Of a DNA stretch of 64,000 nucleotides, positions 40,674 through 50,563 are shown piece by piece. How positions within the stretch are numbered: the stretch's first letter is position 1; every line of letters begins with the position of its first letter. Source of the DNA: an uncultured bacterium (GTDB taxonomy: Bacteria; Desulfobacterota; Syntrophorhabdia; Syntrophorhabdales; JANXAF01); the NCBI GenBank assembly GCA_938084905.1, contig CALKEQ010000004.1, forward strand, positions 1-64,000, written 5' to 3'. A program made the position numbers and the translations under genes. Under the pieces are notes generated by a model that was given only the letters and a program-made list of their open reading frames with translations, made no database searches and was not told the origin of the DNA.

Positions 40674-40826
40674 CCCGTTGAGCACCTGGATTTGTGTTAA
40701 ACCTCTCCGTTCTGACTCTACTCGAATAGGCTTTCTTTCGAAAAAGGCTCAAGTGGTGTTGAGAATTGTTTTTGGATTTAGTATTATAAGTCTTTACTAT
40801 AAGGAGCTCACCTTCGGAGGATCCTG

Positions 40827-42074
40827 ATGCTGGTTGTTCAAAAATACGGAGGAACTTCCCTCGGAGACCTAGAAAGGATAAGAAATGTGGCAAAAAGAAT
40901 AATATCGTACAGGGAAAGAAACGACAGCCTCGTAGTTGTGGTCTCCGCAATGGCAGGTGAAACGGATAGGCTCCTTTCACTGGCAAAAAGCATAACCAAG
41001 TCCCCAGACGAAAGGGAACTGGACGTTCTTTTGACAACAGGAGAACAGGTAAGCTCTGCACTTCTCGCAATAACATTGAAAAGCATGTACTGTGAAGCTA
41101 TCTCCCTTCAGGGCCATCAGATAAAAATAATAACCGATTCAACTCACACAAAGGCGAGAATCATTGAGGTAGAAACGGAAAAAATAACCGCGGAGCTAAA
41201 CAAGGGGAAGGTTGTGATTGTTTCCGGATTCCAAGGTGTAGACAAAAAGGGTGATCTGACCACCCTCGGCAGGGGAGGTTCGGACACTACAGCTGTAGCT
41301 TTAGCGGCTGCCTTAAAGGCTGACATATGCGAAATTTACACCGATGTGGATGGAGTCTACACCGCTGATCCAAACGTGTGTCCCAGGGCAAGAAGGCTAG
41401 ATGCTATAACCTATGATGAAATGCTTGAGATGGCAAGCCTTGGAGCAAAGGTTTTACAACTTAGGTCCGTTGAGCTGGCAAAGAGATACAATGTTCCAAT
41501 CCTTGTGAAATCCTCATTCGTGGATGGTCCGGGGACTTTAGTTTGCAAGGAGGTGACAAAAGTGGCCATGGAGAAGGTTATGATCTCCGGCGTTACGTAC
41601 AACAAAAATGAGGCGAAGATCACAATAAGCAGAGTTCCAGATAGACCTGGGATCGCAGCAAAGATCTTCACTGCACTTGCAGATGCAAATATTGTTGTAG
41701 ATATAATAGTCCAGAACGTAAGCAAGGGGAGCTTTACAGACATAACTTATACGGTTTCGAGAGCAGATGCGAAAAAGGCGCATAAGATAACCGAGGAGGT
41801 GGCAAAAGAGATTGGCGCTGAAAGCGTAATCTTAGATGAGAATATAGCAAAGGTTTCGATAGTCGGTTCTGGTATGATGTCCCACTACGGTGTGGCAGCA
41901 AAGATGTTTTCAACTTTAGCTGCAGAGGGCATAAACATAGAGGCAATAACCACATCCGAAATAAAGATATCATGCGTTATTGAGGAAAAGTACGCCGAAT
42001 TAGCTGTTCAGGCTTTACATAAAGCCTTCGGTCTGGACAGCGAAGACGTTGAGGAGGAGAAGCTTTGTTCATAG
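40827..42074 (+). CDS. lysC: Aspartate kinase
   Basis: [32 protein letters not shown], two ACT segments. Confidence 0.96.
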   Translation: MLVVQKYGGTSLGDLERIRNVAKRIISYRERNDSLVVVVSAMAGETDRLLSLAKSITKSPDERELDVLLTTGEQVSSALLAITLKSMYCEAISLQGHQIKIITDSTHTKARIIEVETEKITAELNKGKVVIVSGFQGVDKKGDLTTLGRGGSDTTAVALAAALKADICEIYTDVDGVYTADPNVCPRARRLDAITYDEMLEMASLGAKVLQLRSVELAKRYNVPILVKSSFVDGPGTLVCKEVTKVAMEKVMISGVTYNKNEAKITISRVPDRPGIAAKIFTALADANIVVDIIVQNVSKGSFTDITYTVSRADAKKAHKITEEVAKEIGAESVILDENIAKVSIVGSGMMSHYGVAAKMFSTLAAEGINIEAITTSEIKISCVIEEKYAELAVQALHKAFGLDSEDVEEEKLCS

Positions 42075-43660
42075 AATTTTACGACACGACCTTAAGAGAT
42101 GGAGCCCAATCTGAGGATATATCTTTCACTCTGAATGACAAGCTGAGAATAACCGAACTTCTTGACGACTTTGGTATCCATTTTATCGAGGGAGGCTGGC
42201 CAGGATCTAATCCCAAGGATCTTTACTACTTCAAAGAAGTGAAGAAATTGGCACTAAAGAACTCGAAAATAGTCGCCTTCTCAAGCACTACAAAGAGCAC
42301 CTCCCGGCCCGGAAGTGACAAATCTTTAAAACTGCTACTAGATTCTGAGACCGAGTATGTGACCATTGTGGGAAAAAGCTGGGATTTACACGTAAGGGAT
42401 GCTCTCAAAGTTTCACTTGATAAAAATTTAACGATGATTGAGAAGACAATCGACTTTTTGAAAAAAAATGGAAGGAAGGTTTTCTTTGACGCAGAACATT
42501 TCTTTGATGGATACAAAAGGAACCCAGATTACACGATGAAGGTAATTGAGGTTGCTTACTCTGCGGGAGCAGATGCCATAGTACTATGTGACACAAATGG
42601 TGGATCTATGCCAGATGAGGTCTACGAAATAGTAAAGCGCGTAAAAATGGACAAAAGGATAAAGGTGAAACTTGGTATTCACACGCATAACGATACGGAG
42701 ATGGCAGTTGCAAACACAATAATGGCGGTAAAAGCCGGATGCACACAGGTACAAGGAACGATAAACGGGTACGGGGAGAGGTGTGGAAATGCCAATCTCT
42801 GTTCAGTTATCCCGAATTTGATCCTGAAAATGGGCTTTGAGGGAATAGAAAAGGAGAAACTGAAAAAACTTAGAGAACTGAGCCTTACCGTTGATGAGAT
42901 AGCTAATCTCGTACCTGATAAGCGTAAGCCGTACGTCGGTGAAAGTGCCTTCGCTCACAAAGGAGGAATACATGTGAGTGCGGTCTGCAGGAATCCAGAA
43001 ACCTATGAGCACATAAGACCAGAACTTGTGGGTAATAGCCAAAGAATCCTCATATCCGACCTTTCCGGAGAAAGTAGCATCATAAGGAAGGCAAAGGAGT
43101 TTAACATAGACCTAAGCAATGAAAAGGGAAAAAAACACGTGAAAGAGATCGTAAAAAGGATCAAAGAGATGGAGCTTTTCGGATATCAGTTTGAGGGAGC
43201 TGATGGAACTCTTGAGCTTCTCATAAAGAAAGTGATGGGCTTACACAAAAAGTACTTCGACCTTGTCGGATTCAGAGTAATAGTGGAAAAGACAAGCAAG
43301 GGAGATATTCTCTCAGAGGCAACAATAATGGTGAAGGTAGGTGACCGCCTAGAACACACCGCAGCACTTGGTTGTGGTCCCGTGAATGCTTTAGACAATG
43401 CCCTAAGGAAAGCCCTTCACAAGTTCTATCCTTCTCTTAAAGAGGTGGAACTCGTGGATTACAAGGTTAGGGTTTTGACGACCAAGGCGGGAACTGAAGC
43501 TCCAATTAGGGTTCTTATAGAGAGTTCGGATGGGAAAAGGGTTTGGGGAACGGTCGGTGTATCCGAAAACATAATCGAGGCTAGCTGGGAAGCCCTCGTA
43601 GACAGTATTGACTACAAGCTCTTAATTGAGGAGGAAAAGGAACTTGGAAAAACTCGTTGA
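42065..43660 (+). CDS. cimA: (R)-citramalate synthase
   Basis: [43 protein letters not shown]-terminal LeuA-type regulatory domain. Confidence 0.93.
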   Translation: MFIEFYDTTLRDGAQSEDISFTLNDKLRITELLDDFGIHFIEGGWPGSNPKDLYYFKEVKKLALKNSKIVAFSSTTKSTSRPGSDKSLKLLLDSETEYVTIVGKSWDLHVRDALKVSLDKNLTMIEKTIDFLKKNGRKVFFDAEHFFDGYKRNPDYTMKVIEVAYSAGADAIVLCDTNGGSMPDEVYEIVKRVKMDKRIKVKLGIHTHNDTEMAVANTIMAVKAGCTQVQGTINGYGERCGNANLCSVIPNLILKMGFEGIEKEKLKKLRELSLTVDEIANLVPDKRKPYVGESAFAHKGGIHVSAVCRNPETYEHIRPELVGNSQRILISDLSGESSIIRKAKEFNIDLSNEKGKKHVKEIVKRIKEMELFGYQFEGADGTLELLIKKVMGLHKKYFDLVGFRVIVEKTSKGDILSEATIMVKVGDRLEHTAALGCGPVNALDNALRKALHKFYPSLKEVELVDYKVRVLTTKAGTEAPIRVLIESSDGKRVWGTVGVSENIIEASWEALVDSIDYKLLIEEEKELGKTR

Positions 43661-44111
43661 GCTAAGAGATGCAACGAAAGAACTTAGTCTCATCCGTTCT
43701 CTAAAGGACTATAAAAGACCATTTGAGGTGGTTGGAAATTACAGATTGATAGATGATGGAAAGCTACCGGAGGCAACTGTAATTATAAAAACTGACGAGC
43801 AAAAGACACATGAGGCTGCAACAGGTGTTGGCCCTGTTGACGCCTTAGCTAATGTTCTTAAAAAGAGTCTTACACGTGTTTTTCCTTTTATAGAAAATGT
43901 GAGACTTGTGGACTATTCGGCTAAAATCCATGACGCAAAAACGGGGACTGCGGCAAAAGTTGAAGTTTCAATAGTTTTTTCAAATGGAGAGGAACTTTGG
44001 AAAGTATCGGAAATATCAGAAAATATAAATGCCGCTTCTTTTATGGCTTTGCTTGACGGCTTCGAATATGCTATTCACCTTCACCGCCTTTCTCCGAAAC
44101 CGTTGAAGTAA
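43644..44111 (+). CDS. Stand-alone LeuA allosteric/dimerisation-domain protein
   Basis: Co-linear with the CimA C-terminus (H/A..GxGPVxAL.N.L.K....FP....V.LVDY....KxGT......S.G...W....SENI.AAS..AL.D...Y). TTG start after GGAGG is likely; track start is 43626. Confidence 0.82.
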   Translation: MEKLVELRDATKELSLIRSLKDYKRPFEVVGNYRLIDDGKLPEATVIIKTDEQKTHEAATGVGPVDALANVLKKSLTRVFPFIENVRLVDYSAKIHDAKTGTAAKVEVSIVFSNGEELWKVSEISENINAASFMALLDGFEYAIHLHRLSPKPLK

Positions 44112-44611
44112 ATCTTTTCGTACATTAAATCCTCCTTCTTGATCTTCCTCTTTTTCTCGTCAGGATAACCTATGCTTATTATGGATAGGACCCGCAAGTC
44201 TTCTGGAATCTTAAGCACTTCCCTCACGTACTCCTCCGCACTTTTTTTCTCGGAGTGTTTTCTGTTTCTTATCTGAATCCAGCAACTGCCTAAACCAAGT
44301 GATTGTGCTGTAAGCTGGAGGATTATGGATGCTATTGAACCATCCTCAATCCAGCAATCCGATTTTTTTTCCTCTCCACATACCACAACCCCTAGCCTTG
44401 CGTCTTTTAAAAAAGAGGAACCATGTTCTTTGGCTAGGGAGAGTTTGTGGAGAAGCTCTCTATCGTCCACAAATATGAAGACCCATGGGTTTATACCTCT
44501 CGATGAGGGAGAGCGTAAGACAGCCTCTTTTAAGATCTCAATTTTATCTGGCTCAATCTCCTTGTCCTTGTATTTCCTTATGCTCCTTCTTTCCCTCAAG
44601 ATCTCAATCAT
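44081..44611 (-). CDS. Nitroreductase-family protein
   Basis: MIEILRERRSIRKYKDKEI, SSRGINPWVFIFVDD, LGLGSCWIQI. Confidence 0.9.
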   Translation of the reverse strand: MIEILRERRSIRKYKDKEIEPDKIEILKEAVLRSPSSRGINPWVFIFVDDRELLHKLSLAKEHGSSFLKDARLGVVVCGEEKKSDCWIEDGSIASIILQLTAQSLGLGSCWIQIRNRKHSEKKSAEEYVREVLKIPEDLRVLSIISIGYPDEKKRKIKKEDLMYEKIYFNGFGERR

Positions 44612-44622
44612 TTTTTTCCTCC

Positions 44623-45543
44623 TTATGTTAGGGTTTTCCCAACGATCTCCCTTTGACCAATTGCAAACTCGTACCCACTCATTCTCCGTTTCGCCTCCAG
44701 CTGAACCTCTAATAAAAGAACAGTTCCGGATCCGGTGGAACAGACTATCCCCTCTTTGTTGAAAAGTACTATCTTTCCAGGTTTATCAGAAGAATTAAGA
44801 TCGTAGACTTTTGCCCTGTGGACTTTAAGTAATTTCCCATCTAGATAGGTATAAGCAACTGGCCAGCCCGCATATGCCCTGATTAGGTTTACAATCTCAG
44901 TTGAGCTTTTCGTCCAATCGATTTTTGCCATCTCCTTTCTAATCATCTTAGTGTATGTTGCTTTAGCTTCTTCCTGAACTATTCCCTCTTTGAGTTCCTC
45001 CATCTCAATCTGGGCGAGAAAGGCTGGAAGAATCTGAGAGGATCTGAATGAAAGCCTTCTTCCTAGAGACTGGGAGTCGTCTTCCTCGTATATCTCCATT
45101 TTTTCCTGGTAAAGTATGTTCCCGGCATCCATTCTCCTGTCCATTTTTATTATCGTTATGCCAGTCTCCCTATCCCCATTTAGAATTGCCGCCTGTATGG
45201 GTGATGGACCCCTGTATTTTGGGAGAAGGGAGGGATGTAAGTTTATTGAACCTATCTTTGGTAAATTGAGGAAACTCTCAGGTATCATCAAGCCAAAAGA
45301 GACTACAACGAAAAGGTCAAACTCCAATGACATAATCTTCTTTGCAGAATCATCAGAAAAGGAATCGATCTCTATGACATTTAACCCTAAGGAAAGAGCC
45401 ACCTTTTTTACCTCGTTGTCATCGAGCATGTATCCTCTACCCTTAGGTTTAGCCTTTTTTGTTACAACAAGGGAAACATGATCTTTAATCGAAACTAGGG
45501 ATGGTACGGAGAAAGCGGAAGATCCAAAGAAGCAGACTCTCAT
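44623..45543 (-). CDS. fmt: Methionyl-tRNA formyltransferase
   Basis: SINLHPSLLPKYRGPSPIQAAILNGDRETGITII. Confidence 0.96.
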   Translation of the reverse strand: MRVCFFGSSAFSVPSLVSIKDHVSLVVTKKAKPKGRGYMLDDNEVKKVALSLGLNVIEIDSFSDDSAKKIMSLEFDLFVVVSFGLMIPESFLNLPKIGSINLHPSLLPKYRGPSPIQAAILNGDRETGITIIKMDRRMDAGNILYQEKMEIYEEDDSQSLGRRLSFRSSQILPAFLAQIEMEELKEGIVQEEAKATYTKMIRKEMAKIDWTKSSTEIVNLIRAYAGWPVAYTYLDGKLLKVHRAKVYDLNSSDKPGKIVLFNKEGIVCSTGSGTVLLLEVQLEAKRRMSGYEFAIGQREIVGKTLT

Positions 45544-46031
45544 CTCTTTTTGGCTAGGTAAATTTTTCTGAAAAGGGATCTTTTTACAGGGCTCAGCCTG
45601 TCGATAAAGAGGATTCCCTCCAGATGGTCTATCTCATGCTGTATAGCCCTTGCTATAATCCCGTCGCATTCAAAATCTATCTCCTTTCCTTCAAGATCTA
45701 GACCCCTTACTTTCACTTTTCTGAATCGGGTAAGAAGCTCAAAGTACCCTGGAATACTCAAGCATCCTTCTTCTCGCGTCTCCTCTCCCTCGAATTGGAC
45801 GATTTCTGGGTTTAAAATAACCATTGGCCCTTCCTTCCCCAATCCGTCTACCACAATAACCCTGTGAAGGAACCCAACCTGATTGGCCGCAAGACCAATT
45901 CCCTTATTCGCCTTCATCGTTTCAACCATATCCTCTGCGAGCTTTAGAATCCCTTCAGTTATTTCACGAACTGATCTGGCCTTCATCCTTAATGTGGGAT
46001 CGGGATACTTTCTTATCTCCAGAATTGCCAC
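45540..46031 (-). CDS. def: Peptide deformylase
   Basis: GIGLAANQVG, EEGCLSIPG, QHEIDHLEGILF. Confidence 0.97.
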   Translation of the reverse strand: MAILEIRKYPDPTLRMKARSVREITEGILKLAEDMVETMKANKGIGLAANQVGFLHRVIVVDGLGKEGPMVILNPEIVQFEGEETREEGCLSIPGYFELLTRFRKVKVRGLDLEGKEIDFECDGIIARAIQHEIDHLEGILFIDRLSPVKRSLFRKIYLAKKR

Positions 46032-46063
46032 GCCTAAATTTTATTTTCTCAGCTAGTTTATAG

Positions 46064-47452
46064 TCAACCGGAAAGAATGTGCTTTGGAAAAATCTTCCCT
46101 GGGTTGAGAATGTTATTAGGGTCGAAAAGTTTCTTTATCTTCGCCATAACAGAAAGTGCCTCCTGAGAAAGCTCCATGTCTATATAATCTGCCTTGAGAA
46201 TCCCTATTCCGTGCTCCCCTGAGATTGTGCCTTTAAGTCTTAGCGTTTCTCTAAATATCTCCCTTACGGCTTCCTCAGCCTTCTTAAAGTCTTGAGGTTC
46301 GTCTTTAATCATAATGCTTACATGAAAATTTCCATCGCCTGCATGGCCAAAACTGAGTATAGGTATACCGAGCCTACCACTCAACTCCTCAAGTTTTCGT
46401 ATAAGAACCGGAATCTTAGATCGAGGAACAACAACGTCCTCTGCGATTTTTATAGGGTTCAGATTATACGTAGCCTGAGATAGAGTTCTTCTTGCAAGCC
46501 ATAAATTTTCCGCCTCAATCGGATCGTAAGTGACCCTAAATTCTGAAACCCCCTTTTCTTTTAACACGGATACGATTTTTTCAACCTGAGATCTAACGGA
46601 TGCTCTATCACCATCCACCTCTATCAAAAGGAGAGCTCCGGTATTTTCTGGAACCCCTATCGGATTAGCCCTCTCGATGCAAATAATTGAGGCTTTATCC
46701 ATAAATTCCATTACAGCGGGTACTATCCTTTCCGCTATTATTTTAGACACACAAACTGCCGCATCCTCTACCTCTCTAAAAAAAGCGAGAATTGTAGCTT
46801 TCGATTCTGGTAAGGGGATAAGCTTAAGTGTAATTTCAGTTATAACGCATAGGGTCCCTTCGCTCCCCACAAATAGGCGGGTAAGATCGTAACCTACCAC
46901 ACCTTTCATTGTTCTTACCCCTGTCCTCATTATTTCTCCGGTGGGCAGAACAACCTCGAGACCAAGAACGTAGTCTCTCGTTACTCCGTATTTTAAAGAG
47001 TTTGGACCACCAGCGCACTCAGCCACATTACCTCCAATTGTTGAGTATCTGTGAGATGCCGGATCTGGAGGGTAGAAAAGTCCGTACTTTTTTACCTCCT
47101 CCTGAAGGTCGTAAGTTATTACGCCTGGTTCTACTATGGCTATCAGGTTTTCTTTATCGATCTCCTTTATTCTGTTCATTTTTGTAAATACCATCACTAC
47201 TCCGCCAGATGTGGGAACTGCCCCTCCAGTCACTCCAGAACCTTGCCCCCTAGGAACGACTGGAAACTTGTATTCGTTCGCAATCCTCAAAACCTCTGAC
47301 ACATGGAAAGAAGAAAGGGGGAAGACTACAAGATCAGGAATAGCTCCCTGTGCCCTTGCGTCAAAAGAGTAACATTTTCTCTCCTCGTAGGATTTTAGGA
47401 CATTTTCCTTCCCAACTATTTTTTCTATCTTCTCAATGACGTGTTTTTCCAT
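46064..47452 (-). CDS. FAD-linked oxidase, GlcD/D-lactate dehydrogenase-like
   Basis: VVPRGQGSGVTGGAVPTSGGVV FAD site, SFGHAGDGNFHV, SGEHGIG. Confidence 0.92.
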   Translation of the reverse strand: MEKHVIEKIEKIVGKENVLKSYEERKCYSFDARAQGAIPDLVVFPLSSFHVSEVLRIANEYKFPVVPRGQGSGVTGGAVPTSGGVVMVFTKMNRIKEIDKENLIAIVEPGVITYDLQEEVKKYGLFYPPDPASHRYSTIGGNVAECAGGPNSLKYGVTRDYVLGLEVVLPTGEIMRTGVRTMKGVVGYDLTRLFVGSEGTLCVITEITLKLIPLPESKATILAFFREVEDAAVCVSKIIAERIVPAVMEFMDKASIICIERANPIGVPENTGALLLIEVDGDRASVRSQVEKIVSVLKEKGVSEFRVTYDPIEAENLWLARRTLSQATYNLNPIKIAEDVVVPRSKIPVLIRKLEELSGRLGIPILSFGHAGDGNFHVSIMIKDEPQDFKKAEEAVREIFRETLRLKGTISGEHGIGILKADYIDMELSQEALSVMAKIKKLFDPNNILNPGKIFPKHILSG

Positions 47453-47471
47453 AGGGTTTTAGGTGGTCTTC

Positions 47472-48500
47472 TTAAAGAAGAGCTATCTTTCCCCTGTTTT
47501 CTGAGGTGAACTTTCCTATAATCCAAATTTTCACACCGAGCTTCACCGAATCTTCTCTCAAATTATCAACCCTTTCCTCCGGAACTGCAAAGAGAAGGCC
47601 TCCTGATGTCTGGGGATCAAAGAGCAAATCGTAGATGGGACCTTGAGAGAGATTGATGACGTCCTTTTTAAAGTAATCCCTGTTCCTATACAAACCACCG
47701 GGAATAAAACCTGATTTTGCAAGCTCGAGAGCACCATCCATTATGGGAACCTTTTCCACGTAAAGCTCAACCCCTATGTTTTCCTTTATCATCTCCTTTA
47801 GATGGCCTATTAGGCCGAAACCTGTCACATCAGTTGCAGCATGGCTCCCAACAGATAGCATAAGCCTAGAGGCCTTATCGTTCAGTTCAGCCATAATTCT
47901 AATTACGTAAAGAACCTCTTCCTCCTTTAGAATCTCCGCCTTAATAGCCGTCGTTAGGATCCCACTTCCAATAGGCTTTGTTAAAACGAGGAGATCTCCA
48001 GGTCTTGCACCCTCATTCTTTATGACTTTCGCCGGATTCACAATTCCCGTTACAGCTAGCCCGTACTTCATCTCCTCATCATCCACGCTATGTCCACCTA
48101 TTAGAACAGCTTTGGCCTCTTTTATCTTTTCTATACCCCCTCTTAAAATCTCCTTTAGAACTTCCAATCCAAACTTTTTGGGGGAAAAACAAACTATGTT
48201 CATGGCAGTCTTAGGGATACCTCCCATCGCGTAAATGTCGCTCATCGCATTGGATGCTGCTATTTGCCCGAACCAGTAAGGATCATTTACAACGGGAGTA
48301 AAGAAATCGATGCTTTGAACAAGAGCGATCTCCTCGTTCAGTTTGTACACGCCAGCGTCGTCGAACCCCTCTATTCCCACGAGCACACTGGAATCGGTTG
48401 GAATTTCAATTCCGCAAAGAATATCGCTTAGGTCGCCCGGACCCAATTTTGCTGCTCAGCCCGCGGCCCTTACGCTTTTCGTAAGAGCTATCTCTACCAT
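47472..48500 (-). CDS. selD: Selenide, water dikinase SelD, predicted selenoprotein (Sec-UGA at 48458..48456)
   Basis: Extending the listed ORF (start 48446, TTG) upstream on the complement: ATG GTA GAG ATA GCT CTT ACG AAA AGC GTA AGG GCC GCG GGC TGA GCA GCA AAA TTG GGT CCG GGC GAC CTA = MVEIALTKSVRAAGUAAKLGPGDL, matching SelD AG(C/U)xxKxGPxDL. Body has GGHSVDDEEMKYGL, TDVTGFGLIGH, PQTSGGLL. Confidence 0.92.
48428..48446 (-). promoter_or_regulatory. Bacterial SECIS-like hairpin
   Basis: mRNA UUGGGUC-CGGGC-GACCUAA: 7-bp stem (one G.U) with 5-nt loop, starting 12 nt after the first base of the in-frame UGA. Confidence 0.6.
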
Positions 48501-48517
48501 ATCCCTTTATTTTTTCG

Positions 48518-48829
48518 TTATTTTTTTAACTTGAGGGGAGGTTTTTCCCTCTTTTTTTGCTTTTTGAGCTTCTGCCGAAGCTTCCTTGCCAGATCTTCCT
48601 CTTCTACGTCTATCTTTTCAATTCCCGCGTAGTAGCAGCAGCTTGCGCTCCTGAAGTTATTGTCAAAGATCCTCACCTTTCCATCCTGAAAATCAACTCT
48701 CACGTAGCAGAAGCCACCAGGAAGTTCGGACCTCCTCTCCTCAACAACTATACCCATTCCCCATCTGGTGTGTTTTTTGTGGTAGACCCTATCTCCTACT
48801 CGAAGGTAAAGGACGTAATCTTTTTCCAT
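48518..48829 (-). CDS. Small protein, probable Tudor/DUF3553-like N-terminal domain with Lys-rich tail
   Basis: LRVGDRVYHKKHTRWGMGIVVEERRSELPGGFCYVRVDFQDGKVRIFDNNF; 17 nt upstream of the extended selD. Confidence 0.55.
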   Translation of the reverse strand: MEKDYVLYLRVGDRVYHKKHTRWGMGIVVEERRSELPGGFCYVRVDFQDGKVRIFDNNFRSASCCYYAGIEKIDVEEEDLARKLRQKLKKQKKREKPPLKLKK

Positions 48830-48880
48830 ACCTAATGATATAGTAAAAGAAAGCTGACTTCAAGGAAATTTTGTGAGGGC

Positions 48881-48906
48881 AAAAAAAAGGGCGGGACTCC
48901 GCCCCT
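48881..48906 (-). terminator. Rho-independent terminator of the acyl-CoA ligase gene
   Basis: Complement GGGGCGG-AGT-CCCGCCC followed by TTTTTTTT, 18 nt after the stop at 48924. Confidence 0.85.
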
Positions 48907-48923
48907 TAAATCCTTTTCTCCTT

Positions 48924-50528
48924 TTACCTTACGTCACTCCACTTCCCGAATCTTTCCCTCAAGACCCTATGGAGGATCTTTCCTGCACCACTACGCGGCA
49001 TTTCTTCGTCTTTTATGAATATTACCTTTTTCGGTATCTTATACCCTGCTATTTTACCCCTGCAGAAATCTATGATCTCCTGTGGGGTTGCAGTCTCACC
49101 TTCGTGCAGAACAACAACCGCAGTTACAGCCTCACCCCATTTCTCATCGGGAACTCCGATTACAGCCACATCTTTTACCTTTGGATGGCTGCCCACCACG
49201 TTTTCGACTTCAGAAGGATAGACGTTCTCCCCACCTGTAATGATCATGTTTGCCTTCCTATCAACAAGAACGTAATAACCATCAGGATCCCTATAGGCCA
49301 TATCTCCCGCACTGAAGTACTCACCTCTCATTGCGGCTTTTGTCTTTTCAGGATCCTTCCAGTATCCCTCAAAGACCATAGGGCTCCGTGAATAGAGCTC
49401 TCCAACCACGTTCGGCTCCGTTATTATATTTCCATTCTCATCGTAGAGCCTTATAATGTCCGACCCTATAACCTCTCTTCCAATTGAACCGAGCTTACTC
49501 AACTGTTCCTCAGGTTTCAGAATGGTAACTATACCCGCCTCTGTTGACCCATATGCTTCCCACAACCTCGCATTTGGGAACATTTTCATAATTCCAAGTT
49601 TGGTGTCCCTTCTTGCAGGAGCAGAGGATATTAGAAGCTTCTTTACGGAGGAGAGATCGTATTTCTTTTTTACCTCATCAGGAAGGGCAAGCATCATGAT
49701 GTAATGTGTTGGAACAAGGGATGTAAAGGTTATCTTGTGTTCAGCGAAGGTTTTAAGAAGATCTTCCGGATCGAAACTTACCATGTTGTAGGCCATAACT
49801 GTCGCGCCTATCCATGTGAATACAAAGGAATAATAGAGGGAATTCACATGGCAAAGGGGCATAACGAGAAGGACAATATCGTCATGTTCGAATTCGTGGT
49901 CGTAAAGCATAATAAAATACTGGGCAAGAAGATTCGCGTGACTCTTCATTACCCCTTTTGGAAGGCCCGTAGTTCCGCCTGTGTACATAATTACCCAGAT
50001 ATCGTCCGCATCAACCCTTACATCCGGTTCCTCCGGACTTGCGTCCTTTAACATGTCCTCGTAATCTATGTATCCATCGTAGTGCTCGGCATCAACTCCA
50101 AAGGAAATGTAATGCTCAACTGTGGGAAGATTTTTCTTCATTGCATTTACCTGGTTTATCCACGGAAGTTCGTTACCTTTTCTGTCCTTTCCTCCTTGCA
50201 CTATAAAGATCTTAGCTTCTGCGTGATTGATTACGTACTCCATCTCCGGAGGGGCAAGCCTGAACATTATGGGAACACATATAAACCCTCCCTTTGCAGC
50301 TGCAGCGTAAAATTCTAACCACTCAACACAGTTATAAGAGAGTACGCAGAATCTATCCCCTTTTTTCAACCCGAGCTTTGAAAGGGCATTCGCAAGCCTA
50401 CAGGACCTTTCATTCCACTCCTTAAAAGTGTACTGCTTGTACAGATCCTTTATCCCTATTTTGTTTGGCCATTTGTAAGCATTTACCCTCAGTACGTCCT
50501 TAGCTGTTAGCCATACACCATGTTTCAT
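48924..50528 (-). CDS. AMP-dependent acyl-CoA synthetase/ligase
   Basis: IMYTGGTTGLPKGVMKSHANL, WEAYGSTEAG, YFSAGDMAYRDPDGYYVLVDRKANMIITGGENVYPSEVE. Confidence 0.93.
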   Translation of the reverse strand: MKHGVWLTAKDVLRVNAYKWPNKIGIKDLYKQYTFKEWNERSCRLANALSKLGLKKGDRFCVLSYNCVEWLEFYAAAAKGGFICVPIMFRLAPPEMEYVINHAEAKIFIVQGGKDRKGNELPWINQVNAMKKNLPTVEHYISFGVDAEHYDGYIDYEDMLKDASPEEPDVRVDADDIWVIMYTGGTTGLPKGVMKSHANLLAQYFIMLYDHEFEHDDIVLLVMPLCHVNSLYYSFVFTWIGATVMAYNMVSFDPEDLLKTFAEHKITFTSLVPTHYIMMLALPDEVKKKYDLSSVKKLLISSAPARRDTKLGIMKMFPNARLWEAYGSTEAGIVTILKPEEQLSKLGSIGREVIGSDIIRLYDENGNIITEPNVVGELYSRSPMVFEGYWKDPEKTKAAMRGEYFSAGDMAYRDPDGYYVLVDRKANMIITGGENVYPSEVENVVGSHPKVKDVAVIGVPDEKWGEAVTAVVVLHEGETATPQEIIDFCRGKIAGYKIPKKVIFIKDEEMPRSGAGKILHRVLRERFGKWSDVR

Positions 50529-50563
50529 GCTATCCCTCCTTTTATCTTATTTTTTTTTCTTTT

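Noticed and set aside
40674-40826. Lysine or other riboswitch upstream of lysC
   Set aside because: Conserved lysine riboswitch core elements were not found in this about 150-nt gap.
40417-41076. 219-aa minus ORF spanning tsaE/lysC
   Set aside because: Antisense to two confident genes; Ser/Leu/Phe-rich translation typical of reverse-strand reading.
48873-49391. 172-aa + ORF over the end of the acyl-CoA ligase
   Set aside because: Antisense to a confident gene and runs through its intrinsic terminator; no homology recognised.
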